NCBI GenBank assembly: GCA_041694155.1
Contig: JASMTS010000003.1
Location: 1-64,000 of the forward strand
DNA from: JAAZVM01 sp041694155
GTDB taxonomy: Bacteria > Patescibacteriota > Gracilibacteria > BD1-5 > UBA6164
DNA: 64,000 nucleotides
Direction of reading: 5' to 3'
Below are positions 21,570-30,931 of the stretch, piece by piece. Position 1 is the stretch's first letter, and the number at the start of each line of letters is the position of its first letter. A program made the position numbers and the translations under genes. Below the pieces are notes generated by a model that saw nothing but the letters and a program-made list of their open reading frames with translations, was not told the DNA's origin and did no database searches.

Positions 21570-22265
21570 ATGAGAATAGACAAATATTTATCCAATCTAT
21601 GATTTTGAAGTAGAAAAGAATTAAAAAAATATATTAAAAATGAAATAGTATTTCTGAATTGAGAAATGGTGTTTTCATCAGATCAAAAAATACAAATATG
21701 AGATAATATACAGATATGAGATTACCAAGTAGAATACATGGAAAAAATATATATAATGCTAAACAAGCCAAAAAACTATGTATCTAGTAATATAGATGAA
21801 GCATGATATGAATCATGTAAAAATCTATTAGAATGATGCCCATATGATGAAATAGTAGAAATAATGTGAAGACTAGATGTAGATACAACATGACTTATTT
21901 TGATGACAAATAGATGAAAAGTTATACATAATGTAATCAATTCAAAAAAAGATATTTATAAAAAATACATAGTAACAACAAAAGAAAATATAGATGACAA
22001 ATCAATAAAAAAATTAGAAAACTGAGTAAAAATAGATGATTATATAACAAAACCATCTATAGTAAAGAAAATAGATGATAATAAAATAGAACTATCTATA
22101 AGTGAATGAAAGTTTCATCAAATAAAAAAAATGATGAAATCAATTAAAAATGAAGTCATAGATTTACATAGAACACAAATATGAGAAATAAATTTATGAG
22201 ATCTAGAATTGTGAAATTATAGATACCTAAATGATAAGGAAATTAATTACTTAGAAAATTTATAA
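21570..22265 (+). CDS. Pseudouridine synthase, RsuA/RluB family
   Basis: 231 residues. An S4 RNA-binding domain (residues 1-60, MRIDKYLSNLGFGSRKELKK) is followed by the catalytic domain: LNKPKNYVSS, then GRLDVDTTGLILMTN, which contains the catalytic Asp of the RsuA/RluB/E/F group, and EGKFHQIKKMMKSI. It makes pseudouridine in rRNA, probably 16S or 23S; the exact site cannot be told. It ends 2 bases before the M14 gene and is cotranscribed with it. Confidence 0.92.
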
Positions 22266-22267
22266 AA

Positions 22268-23320
22268 ATGAAAAAAACAATAATATTATTCATAGCATTA
22301 CTAATACCCTTACAATTAAGTGCAAATAACAATACAATAAATATATGAAATACAAACTATAGTTATGATAAAGCTTACAACATAATAAACAATATATTTA
22401 CTAAAAAGTGGTGAAACGATTTTGATAAAAAAGAAAAAGCTTATATAAACCTAAAAAGAAAACTAAAATCCAAAGAAATAAAGTCAGAAAATATAAAAAA
22501 TTTGATAAATCTTTTTGATTATTCAATAATAAAAACTAAAAAAAATAGAGAAGATTTTTATTCAAGAATACAAAAAATAAAAATATGAGAGTCTACGATG
22601 TGAAGAGATATATATGCTTATTATAGATGAGATCCTAGAGATTGATATTATTGAATTTTTGCAAATATACACTGATGATACGAATACTGAACATATAATA
22701 CAGCAAAATACTTATTAAATAATCTATATAATAAAGATGTCAGCTGATGGTTTATAATACCTACTATAAACCCTGACTGACTACAGTACTACTTTGATAG
22801 CGATAAGAAATATCAAGCATACCTAGAAGGTAGAGTAAACTCAAATAATATAGACTTAAACAGAAACTTTTGTACAGATAATTTTATACTAAAAAACTTT
22901 GAAAAAAACTGATACAATATATCAACTTGAATAAAATGATGTAATAGTGAAAAAGAGACAAAAATGATAATAGATACTTTGAAAAAATATAATTTTAATA
23001 AAATAATATCACTTCATTCTCAAGGTAATATTATATTTTTACCAGATAATTCATTTGATGATAAAAGAATTATTGATTTTTGATATCAAATCTCAAATAG
23101 ACTACCATGATATCTATTTGAAACAGATTATTTGAATGAAGATCAAAAACAAAACAAAATAAAGCTTTATGAAATAGATGAATGATGAATATGAGAATAT
23201 ACAGGTACCATGGAAACATATATATATGAAAAGTATAATATTCCAGTATTACTAATAGAGTTAAAAAATCACTGAGAAACGGAAAAAAATATTATAAATA
23301 TAATAGAGGATATGCAATAA
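22268..23320 (+). CDS. Secreted M14-family zinc carboxypeptidase
   Basis: 350 residues. A signal peptide (about residues 1-19, ending LSA) leads a zinc carboxypeptidase fold: ANIHGGYEYG gives the first zinc His and Glu (HxxE), NPDGLQ and IDLNRNF bind substrate, SLHSQGN gives the third zinc ligand, and ETYIYEKYNIPVLLIELKNHG carries the catalytic Glu near the end. The acidic-tail-free form resembles the gamma-D-Glu-diaminopimelate peptidase branch, so it may trim peptidoglycan stem peptides or digest external peptides. It follows the pseudouridine synthase by 2 bases. Confidence 0.9.
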
Positions 23321-23337
23321 CATATCCTCTATTTTTT
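23302..23337. terminator. Bidirectional terminator
   Basis: AATAGAGGATATG and CATATCCTCTATT, 13-bp stem, loop CAATAA, then T run. It includes the stop codons of both convergent genes. Confidence 0.88.
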
Positions 23338-23736
23338 ATCTATTATATCATCAGTCTTTTTTTGGTACATATTAGTAAAATAACTAATATCATTATCCAT
23401 AGATATTATTATAAACAACCTTCATTCATAGAAAAAATATCAAGAAGAGTTTTTTATAAGATTTTTATAATTATCACTTCATCTACCTAAAAACTCATTA
23501 GCTTCATTAATACTATTTATATCTTCAGGAAATTCTACCATTCTATAACCTACTCTTGAAATCCTATGTATTAATAATCAATTTGATAAATCATGAATAT
23601 TGGTCTCATTAAAATATTGTAAATGATTAAATATATTCCTAAGAATTATTTCATTTACTGATAAATCGTGGAATTCTATTCAATTGAATAAAATATTTTT
23701 TCTATTTTGATCTTTTTTGTTTAATGTTTTTTTCAT
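23329..23736 (-). CDS. Hypothetical protein, 135 aa, linked to the kinase-like gene
   Basis: 135 residues, soluble, basic N-terminus, no motif I know. It begins 4 bases after the kinase-like gene ends, so the two are coupled and it may be the kinase's partner or substrate. Confidence 0.65.
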
Positions 23737-23740
23737 AAAT

Positions 23741-24538
23741 TTAAATTCATTTTTTAATATCAACAATTCAAAAATCTATTAAATAAATATATGGTTCTCA
23801 AGCTTCATAAGATATCATAATATTTTTTGCATGCAAATCAGTATGTTTGTATCACATTTTTTTTAAATCAAAAATTGCATCTGCAATTTGGTCATACAAA
23901 TCAGGAAAATATTTACTAAAAAGTAGAGATGGGAAAGAGTTTCAAACTCATTTTTGTGCTCATTTTTGTACTTTTTTCATAAATTTCCTATCTTGATTTG
24001 TCATATCTATAAGTAATCAATTCCTAAGTGCATTTATACTTTTTCAAATATGTTTTGTATAAAGATCTTCTGCTTCTCTATCACTTATCATATCAAGGTT
24101 TATCTGTATTCATTCTTTTTCAAGTTCTTCTTTTATAAGGTATGATAACAAATTGTGTCATTTTATTTTTTCCATTTCATATATAAAAAGCTCTTCTCAA
24201 GAAATCTTTCAGCTTACCAACTCAGGAGATCTAGCTACTTCTGGAACTCTAAAGTTTTTGTATTTATCTTTATTTCAATCTATTGATTTTAATTCTTCTA
24301 ATCACATATAAAACTTGAGATGATTATAATATTCTTTTCTTAAAGAATTACTAAAATCAATATTTCTTCACAACTTATAAACTTTTTCATATCATCAATC
24401 TACTACAACTCAATAGTTTCATTCTCACAAAATATCTATTTTTTCAAAATACTCACTGTACTCATCTAAAAAATCAAAGGAAGAAACTCAGCTATTAAAA
24501 TCATCATTCAAAGACATAATTGTATTTATATAATTCAT
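23741..24538 (-). CDS. Protein-kinase-like protein (serine/threonine or RIO-like)
   Basis: 265 residues. ILGEGNYGVVVDGGYEKVYKL fits a protein-kinase glycine loop followed by the beta-3 Lys. The catalytic loop is YKHTDLHAKNIMI, with the D-x-H-x-x-N order found in RIO, ABC1 and aminoglycoside kinases, and YLIDFGIVD matches the DFG metal site. The lobe between is helical. So the core residues look intact and it probably phosphorylates a protein or small molecule. A second in-frame ATG at residue 8 is an alternative start. Four bases separate it from the 135-residue gene. Confidence 0.82.
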
Positions 24539-24654
24539 AATCTAGTATAAATCTTAACATAAAATATATAAAAACACAAATATAAGGCTTTACATATATA
24601 AAAAATAAGTAAAATATAGATGTGCTTATTATTATAATAAAATCAATAATTAAT

Positions 24655-24682
24655 TTGACATAAGTACTAAAAACTATACAAT
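24655..24682 (+). promoter_or_regulatory. Promoter of the 24738 gene
   Basis: TTGACA at 24655-24660 and TACAAT at 24677-24682, 16-base spacer. The iron-box-like palindrome covers the expected start point. Confidence 0.65.
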
Positions 24683-24689
24683 ATTACTT

Positions 24690-24708
24690 AATGAGAATTA
24701 TTCTCATT
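24690..24708 (+). promoter_or_regulatory. Fur-box-like operator
   Basis: AATGAGAAT-T-ATTCTCATT, a perfect 9-1-9 palindrome. It contains TGAGAATTATTCTCA, which fits the 7-1-7 Fur consensus (TGATAATNATTATCA) with a paired change common in real Fur sites. It sits 7 bases after the -10 box, so a bound repressor would block transcription. Confidence 0.75.
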
Positions 24709-24737
24709 ATACAATTTATCATTTAATTTAATCAATT

Positions 24738-25091
24738 ATGAAAGAATTACATAAAAAAGCTATGAAAGCTTATCTAGATATGTTTACTATACATATAGAT
24801 ACAAAAACTAAAGATACTGATTTTCATAAAGAAAATGAAGGCTTTTATGAAACTTTATTTGATGTAGCTCACCAAATAGGTGAAAAAAATGCTGATCTAG
24901 GTTGAGAATTAGAATCAACTAGTCTAGAAGACAAAAAACAAAGAGCTCACGATATCATAAAAGAGCTAAAAGAAGAAATAGAAAATTATGCAAAAAACAA
25001 TGAAATAACTCTTTGAACTGAAGATTTATTAGGTTCACTTGCAAATGATTTAGAAGATATTCAAGGTAGTTCAAAAGCATTTTTGAAATAA
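24738..25091 (+). CDS. Small helical protein, possibly iron-responsive, 117 aa
   Basis: 117 residues, all helical by pattern. The segment DFHKENEGFYETLFDVAHQI has His and Glu spacing that recalls one helix pair of ferritin/Dps-like proteins, but a full ferritin motif is not visible, and the rest is short of a four-helix bundle. The Fur-box-like operator in its promoter suggests control by iron or another metal. GGN glycine codons outnumber TGA, as in other probably well-expressed genes here. A strong 17-bp hairpin terminator closes it. Alternatives are a chaperone-like or stress protein. Confidence 0.6.
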
Positions 25092-25093
25092 TT

Positions 25094-25132
25094 AAAAAAG
25101 TAGTTTATGTATGTACATAAACTACTTTTTTT
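25094..25132 (+). terminator. Intrinsic terminator
   Basis: AAAAAAGTAGTTTATGT and ACATAAACTACTTTTTT, 17-bp stem with loop ATGT. Confidence 0.9.
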
Positions 25133-25143
25133 GACAAATAAAA

Positions 25144-25172
25144 TTGACTAATTAGCAAAAAATTGTTATATT
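25144..25172 (+). promoter_or_regulatory. Promoter of the dCTP-deaminase-like pair
   Basis: TTGACT at 25144-25149 and TATATT at 25167-25172, 17-base spacer; start codon at 25201. Confidence 0.65.
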
Positions 25173-25200
25173 AATATTCCTAGAAATTTATAACAAAACT

Positions 25201-25704
25201 ATGATTTTAAGTTCTAAAAAAATAATTGAAGAAGTAAAAAGTGGTAATATAACATTAGAACCATTTAATATAAAACAATTAAATACAAACAGCTATAACT
25301 ATAGATTATGAAAACATCTAAAAGTATATGACTGATTTGATTGAGAAAAACCTATATTCAAAGATGTTGAAATACCTGAATCATGATACAAGCTTAAAAA
25401 GTGATATATGTATTTGTGATCAACCATAGAAAATATATGAAGTGATAAATACATGACATCATTAATATGAAATTCTGATATGTGAAGATTATGACTTTTT
25501 ATGCAACTCTCTGCCAATATGTGACATATAGGTACATCTCATAGCTGGACATTGGAAATATATGCATGTAAAGATATAATAGTATACCCTAATATGATAG
25601 CTTGAAAGGTTTCATTTTGGGATAAAAAATGAGAAGCAAAACTATATAAATGAAATTACAAAAATTATTCAAAACCACAAGAATCTTTAATTATTAAAAA
25701 ATAA
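25201..25704 (+). CDS. dCTP deaminase/dUTPase-family protein, copy 1
   Basis: 167 residues. The trimeric dUTPase/dCTP deaminase fold is shown by NTNSYNYRLG near the start, LIGNSDMGRLGLFMQ (Ser and Arg of the phosphate site), and HSWTLEIYACK, whose Glu matches the catalytic Glu of dCTP deaminase (Glu138 in E. coli), followed by YPNMIAGKVSFW. These enzymes turn dCTP into dUTP or act on related nucleotides and supply dTTP synthesis. Copy 2 follows after 2 bases. The DPG turn that usually precedes the catalytic strand is changed to GTS, so specificity may differ. Confidence 0.85.
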
Positions 25705-25706
25705 AA

Positions 25707-26225
25707 ATGATTTTAACTTGAAAAGAAATAAAAAAAGAAATCCAAAACTGAAATATCAAAATAGAAAATTTTAATGAAGAAAATGTAAATACAAATTCAT
25801 ATGATGTATGCATATGAAACCAAGTACTAAAATACAAAGATGATATACTGGATGCTAAAAATAATAATAATTATGAAGTAATAGATATACCTAAAGAATG
25901 ATTACTCCTAAATAGATGAGAGTTTGTTCTAGCATCAACAAAAGAAAAATTTGGTAGTGAAAAATATACTCCACTAATACATAATAAATCTGGTATAGCT
26001 AGACTATGATTATTTATACATATTACTGCTGATTTAATTGATACATGATTTTATGGAAACTCTACCCTTCAATTATTTGCAACATTACCAGTAAAAATAT
26101 ACCCAGGAATGAAAATATGACAAATAAGCTTTTGGGAAACAAAATGAGATATAGAAATATATAAATGAAAATATAGTGAATGAAATTGAATAATAGCCTC
26201 AAAATCTTATATGGATTTTAAATAA
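25707..26225 (+). CDS. dCTP deaminase-like protein, copy 2, catalytic Glu replaced
   Basis: 172 residues, paralogous to the gene just upstream. NTNSYDVCIG, IHNKSGIARLGLFIH and IDTGFYGNSTLQLFA align to the Dcd core, and the IDTGFYG turn is closer to the classic IDPGF than that of copy 1. But the position of the catalytic Glu in TLEL is Gln (STLQLFA), so deaminase activity is doubtful. The pair might form a mixed trimer where each copy gives part of the site, or this copy may bind nucleotides as a sensor. This follows from alignment by eye. Confidence 0.82.
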
Positions 26226-26258
26226 AAAAATACTTTAAAAATAAAGTATTTTTTTTAT
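26226..26258 (+). terminator. Intrinsic terminator
   Basis: AAAATACTTTA and TAAAGTATTTT with loop AAAA, then T run. Confidence 0.85.
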
Positions 26259-26282
26259 TTTATTTTTTAGTAATAATAAAAA

Positions 26283-26310
26283 TTGACAAATAATATTTTT
26301 TATAGATTAT
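26283..26310 (+). promoter_or_regulatory. Likely promoter of the AAA+ operon
   Basis: TTGACA at 26283-26288; the -10 box is less clear (GATTAT at 26305-26310 with spacer 16, or TTATAT at 26307). Confidence 0.5.
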
Positions 26311-26341
26311 ATATCATATTATAATTTATAAAGCTAGATAA

Positions 26342-26935
26342 ATGGATAACAAAAATGCAATAGATTTTATAAAAAGACAAAACAGAAATTATGAACTTCT
26401 TGATATGATATCTGTATGACTAGATATAGAACAACTTGATCATGATGACTTTATACAAAAAGTAAAACAAGAAGTAAAAGAAATAATATATGAAATAATA
26501 ACTAGTGAAAATTTATCTGAAAAAAATATAGTTGAATCAATAGAAATAGTTACCCAAAAATTTAAAAGCACAATATGAAACATTATGGTAGAAAATGATA
26601 TTGTTAAAAATATAGAAAACTGATTATGAGAAGAACTATTCAAAAGTGAAGTATTAAAAAGAAATAATTGATGATACAATATAATATACCTAAATGTATT
26701 ATTGTCTTGTATGAAAGACATAATGGAATTAGCTAAACCTATAATACAAGAAGAGGCTTTAAGTCCATTGCAAGTAAAAGTTATAAAATTACAAATATTA
26801 AATAAAATAGAATCTATAAAATCACTTAACTATCTTGAGTATTTATTAGATTGATATATATCTAGATTAGAAAGTAGCAAAGATAGTTTAAAAATTGCAA
26901 ATAGTGCAATAGAAAAAGCAAGAAAACAATATTAA
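26342..26935 (+). CDS. Helical protein partner of the AAA+ ATPase, 197 aa
   Basis: 197 residues, almost all helical and soluble, with a coiled character in the last 60 residues. No family recognised. It begins the two-gene unit with the AAA+ ATPase, which starts 16 bases after its stop. It is probably an adaptor or substrate of that ATPase; this is inferred from position only. Confidence 0.65.
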
Positions 26936-26951
26936 ATAATAATACAAAAAA

Positions 26952-28793
26952 ATGCTAGAAAAATTAGATCCTCGTAATTGGTGAAAACAAAAAAGTGATA
27001 AAAATAACAAAAATCAAGAAACAAATAATAGTACAAGTGATGATAATCAAGATAAACTTTCTGAATTGATAGACCAATACCCAAACAAAACTGATAAAGA
27101 TTTACAACAAAGTGAAGAAATTCAAAATATAACTGATGAATCAGAGTCAAACAACAACTTAACTGTTTTACAACCAGATATACAAAAACAAGTAGAAACA
27201 ATACTTGAATCAAGCGATTTAGATAAATTGAGGTATTTTCTAAAAGACTTCTTTAGAAAAGAATTATGAGAAGAAGTAAGTGTTATAGAAAACTATAATT
27301 CAGTTCAAGTAAATACATGACTATCACTAAAACAAAGAATAAATAAAGATTCTGTAATAGTTGATATATTAAGAGGAGAAAAAGTAAATTTAGATTGAAG
27401 AAATATAAAAATATGAAAAATACTTCTAGAAATAGATGATATCTCTGGTATAAATCTAAATATAAGTGCTAGTAGTATAAGAGATAATGATTTAATAAAA
27501 TTAAAAGAAATATTACATAAATATTTAATAAAAAACTCAATAAATAATAATGAAAAACTTAGCTCAAATGATATAGCAGATACTCTATGATTAGAAAAAT
27601 CTAATATATTATCGTCAGAAAGTAGCTGATTTATTGTAAATATAGACCTAAATTCTGATATAAAACTTAGTAATGAAGATATATCAAAATTAACGATAAC
27701 AAATTGAGTAAGTGTTATGGATAAATTTTTTATCCAAATAGAAGATAGTTATATGTCAGAAAATCAAGTATCTTTGAGTGTTACTCAAAACAATAGAGAT
27801 TGATGATATTTTAGAATAAATATATGAACAAGAAATAAAGAATTATCAATAAGTGTAAATTGATATTCATCAAATATAACAAGAGAATTTTTATCAGGAT
27901 TTTTAAAAGGGTTAATAATAAAAATATTAAAACTACAAGAATGAAATGAAAATAATATAAAAAAGCTAGAAAATTTGTGAGTAAAAGTAACAATAGATGA
28001 AAATCTAGAAAATGATATAGATACTATATGTAAACAAGAATGATTTATATGATATGAAGATGTAAAAGAAGAAGTTGATACAAAAATATTAGCCCCATGG
28101 AAACAAAAAGAAAAATACGAAAAATTATCAAGTGAAATGTTTCCTAACATAAAATCTATAATACCTAATTATGTTATATTTGAAGGTGAACCTGGTACAT
28201 GAAAAACAACAAAATGAAAAATAATAGGTAGATATCTTGGTTATCCATTTATATATATACCTATAAACTCTATTACTTCAAAATGGTACTGAGAAAGCGA
28301 ATCTAGATTGAATGAAATATTTGAATTATCATGAAAAGTATGAGAACAATACTGATGAGCTGTTGTTATGATCGATGAAATAGATGAGATATGAGCCAAT
28401 AGAGACAATTCTCATGAAGCAACATGAAGAGTAACATGAGTTTTATTAAAAAAGCTAGATTGAGTAGAAAAAATAGAAAATATATTACTAGTTGCATCTA
28501 CAAACAGATTAGAAAAATTGGACCCAGCATTAGTAAGTCGTTCAAACTTGAATCTAAATTTTAGAAGACCAAATAAACAAGAAATTAAGAAAATAATGAT
28601 ACACTATATATGAATATTATCAGATATAGATGAAGAAACAATAAAAAGTTTAGAATGAAAAAGCTGAAGAGATTTATCAAATATAGCAAAAGATTTTGTT
28701 TCATATCTTATAAAAAACTTCGAGGAGGAAGAACTAGAAAATAAACAAACAATAAACAATGAATTTGCAAAATTCATACAAAAAAGAGACTAA
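26952..28793 (+). CDS. AAA+ ATPase with long N-terminal region
   Basis: 613 residues. Residues 1-390 are a low-complexity head and an alpha/beta region that I cannot assign. The AAA+ module follows: VIFEGEPGTGKTTKG (Walker A, near residues 409-420; the middle glycine is TGA, strong evidence for code 25), AVVMIDEIDEIGANR (Walker B and the following conserved acidic residues), LLVASTNRLEKLDPALVSR (sensor 1 and arginine finger) and a C-terminal lid with SGRDLSNIA (sensor 2). This is the classic FtsH/CDC48/MoxR-neighbour type of clade, with no protease domain. It probably remodels a protein complex together with its 197-residue neighbour. Confidence 0.88.
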
Positions 28794-28811
28794 GATTTTA
28801 GTCTCTTTTTT
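28781..28811. terminator. Bidirectional terminator
   Basis: AAAAAGAGACTAA and TTAGTCTCTTTTT, loop GATT. The stop codons of the AAA+ gene (28791-28793) and of xseA (28798-28800) lie on the two arms. Confidence 0.9.
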
Positions 28812-30027
28812 GTTTTGATTCTATTTTTATTTTATAATTATAATCAAATGTATTCATTGTATAAGTACTACCAACTGTATAAGTAGATGGTATTTTTCAT
28901 TGATCATCAATGACAATAGAATATCATTTACTCAAAACCTTATCTGGTGAATTAGATTTTATAGATAAGTACAAATTTTTTAAATTGTTTTTTAATAAAT
29001 TAGTCTGATAAATCAACTTTTTATCTATATTTAGCATATTAAGATCATGCTCATATTTTTTTATTTTTGAAGATATTTGAAGAGGTAAATTTTTTGATAT
29101 AAAAAGTAAGTCTTTTTTATAAATATTAGAATAATCATTTATCATATTATTTATATAATCATAATTTATGTCTAATTCTTTTTTATATTCATAATATATA
29201 TCTATTATTTTTTTTGCAGCTTCACTAGGAGTTTTGCAGTCAAAATAACTAACCATATCTAAAATACTCTTATCAACTGTATGACCAACAGCAGACATAA
29301 TAGGTATACTATAATTACAAACTTCATATGATAAATCAAAATCATTTGCCCAATTCATTCACTCACTTCCTCATCATCATCTTATAATAGCTACCATATT
29401 ATAATCACTTTTTGTAGATATTTCTTTTAGTCTTTCTAGTACTTCTATACTTGCTTTTTCTCAATTTACCAAAGAACTATAAACATCTATATCATAATTA
29501 TAACCTGATTCTTCAAGTATAGTCTTAAAATCTCTATATCATTCACTTTTATCTCATGTGATAACTGCTATTTTGAAACTAGGATATCATAAGCTTAATT
29601 GTTTATTATTGTTAAATATTCACAGTTCAACAAGCTTATTTATATTTTCTTTTTTTTGTCTTTCTAATCATCAAACAAAATAATCACTGTGAATTTTTTG
29701 GATATTTATTGAAAAATTATAAGTTCTATGAAAGGTTGGCTTCACTGTAAAAAGTAATTTTTTTCAAACCAATTCCGAGACATCAGATATTCAAGTTGAA
29801 TGCAAAAATGAAAGCATAACTCTAGGGTTAAAAATATTAGCTCTAGATGAATCAAGTATTCTACCATTTTTTATCTCAACTAATTCAAAATAATAAAACT
29901 GTCTATTTTGTTTTACTGATTTTACTTCTGCTTCTAATATGTATTCATAATAACCTATTATATCATCAAATTGACCTTTTACTATATCCAAAAATTGCGA
30001 AAGAGTCAGTTTGTTTTCATTAAGCAT
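28798..30027 (-). CDS. xseA: Exodeoxyribonuclease VII large subunit
   Basis: 409 residues. The N-terminal OB fold (LTLSQFLDIVK, EAEVKSVKQ, FYYFELVE) is followed by the catalytic core AVITGDKSEGYRDF, IIRGGGGSEGMNWAND and SAVGHTVDKSILDMVSYFDCKTPSEAA, all strong XseA signatures, then a long coiled coil and the end part with a GYSIV strand. With XseB it degrades single-stranded DNA into oligonucleotides. Its ATG overlaps the end of xseB by 8 bases, so the subunits are coupled. Length is normal. Confidence 0.95.
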
Positions 30028-30220
30028 CTTTTTTGGTATTAGATTTTAATTTTTCATCTAAAGTAACAAGTTTTGAATTACAAAAATCATACAATTTTTT
30101 TGCCTCATCTTGTAATTCTATAAGCTCATCTACATCTATTATTTCTTCCCTATCCAACAATTCTGATATTTCCATCAATCTTTGATATGAATCTTTAAAG
30201 TTTTGTTTTTTATCTGACAT
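30020..30220 (-). CDS. xseB: Exodeoxyribonuclease VII small subunit
   Basis: 66 residues forming two helices, the usual size and shape of XseB: YQRLMEISELLDREEI then VDELIELQDEAKKLYDFC. It comes directly before xseA and overlaps it by 8 bases. There is no glycine in it, so the code gives no hint. Several XseB chains wrap the coiled coil of XseA in the known enzyme. Confidence 0.9.
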   Translation of the reverse strand: MSDKKQNFKDSYQRLMEISELLDREEIIDVDELIELQDEAKKLYDFCNSKLVTLDEKLKSNTKKDA

Positions 30221-30363
30221 ATATTTTGTTTTAAAAATAATAAATTAATAATAATATATATAATAATTAATAATTATTTTTTTCAAATAAAAAGAATAAT
30301 TGTTTGAAAAATAATGTATTTGTGATAATATTAAAACAAATTTAATAGTTATATAACTAATAT

Positions 30364-30855
30364 ATGAAAACTAATTTTTGGCAAAAACTAATAACTATTT
30401 TTTGGAAACAAAACAAATGGCATAAACATTGAGTACTAGTACATACCTTGAGAGTTACATACTACATAATAAAAAACAAAAAATATAGAATGATAGCAGC
30501 ATGATTGCTACATGATATATGAAAACCAGTATCATCAACTATAAAAGATAAAGAAAAAATGGAGTTTTCTTTTATATGACATGAAGAAAAATCATACCAA
30601 ATTATAAAAAACTGGCCATTTATATCAGAATACACAAAAAAACTTGTTAGATGGCATTACTTGATAAGGTGAACAAAAAAAGCTTATGAAAAAAGTATTG
30701 ATCAAACAAAGAATCAAAAATATAAAGAACACTGGAAAGCTGAACACATAAGACAAAAAAAAGTATGGGATAGCTTAAGTGACAGCTTTAAAAAAGAATT
30801 ATCATTATTTTTGAAATACGATGATCTATGAAAATGAAATACTAGTAAAAACTAG
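30364..30855 (+). CDS. HD-domain phosphohydrolase
   Basis: 163 residues. The HD metal site is complete: VHTLRVTYY with the first His, AAGLLHDIGKP with the His-Asp pair, FIGHEEKSY with the later His, and a RWHYL segment. Such enzymes remove phosphate from nucleotides or related molecules; the substrate is unknown. An N-terminal Trp/Lys-rich segment may touch the membrane. Its stop codon is in a hairpin terminator and it is divergent from xseB. Confidence 0.85.
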
Positions 30856-30864
30856 TATTTTTTA
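30837..30864 (+). terminator. Intrinsic terminator
   Basis: AATACTAGT and ACTAGTATT, loop AAAA, T run. It overlaps the end of the HD gene. Confidence 0.75.
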
Positions 30865-30865
30865 T

Positions 30866-30893
30866 TTGACATTTTTATTTTTAATAGTATAAA
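30866..30893 (+). promoter_or_regulatory. Promoter of the coiled-coil surface protein
   Basis: TTGACA at 30866-30871 and TATAAA at 30888-30893, 16-base spacer, directly after the preceding terminator. Confidence 0.7.
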
Positions 30894-30931
30894 TACCTTA
30901 AATAAATTTATTATTAAATATATAATACAGT

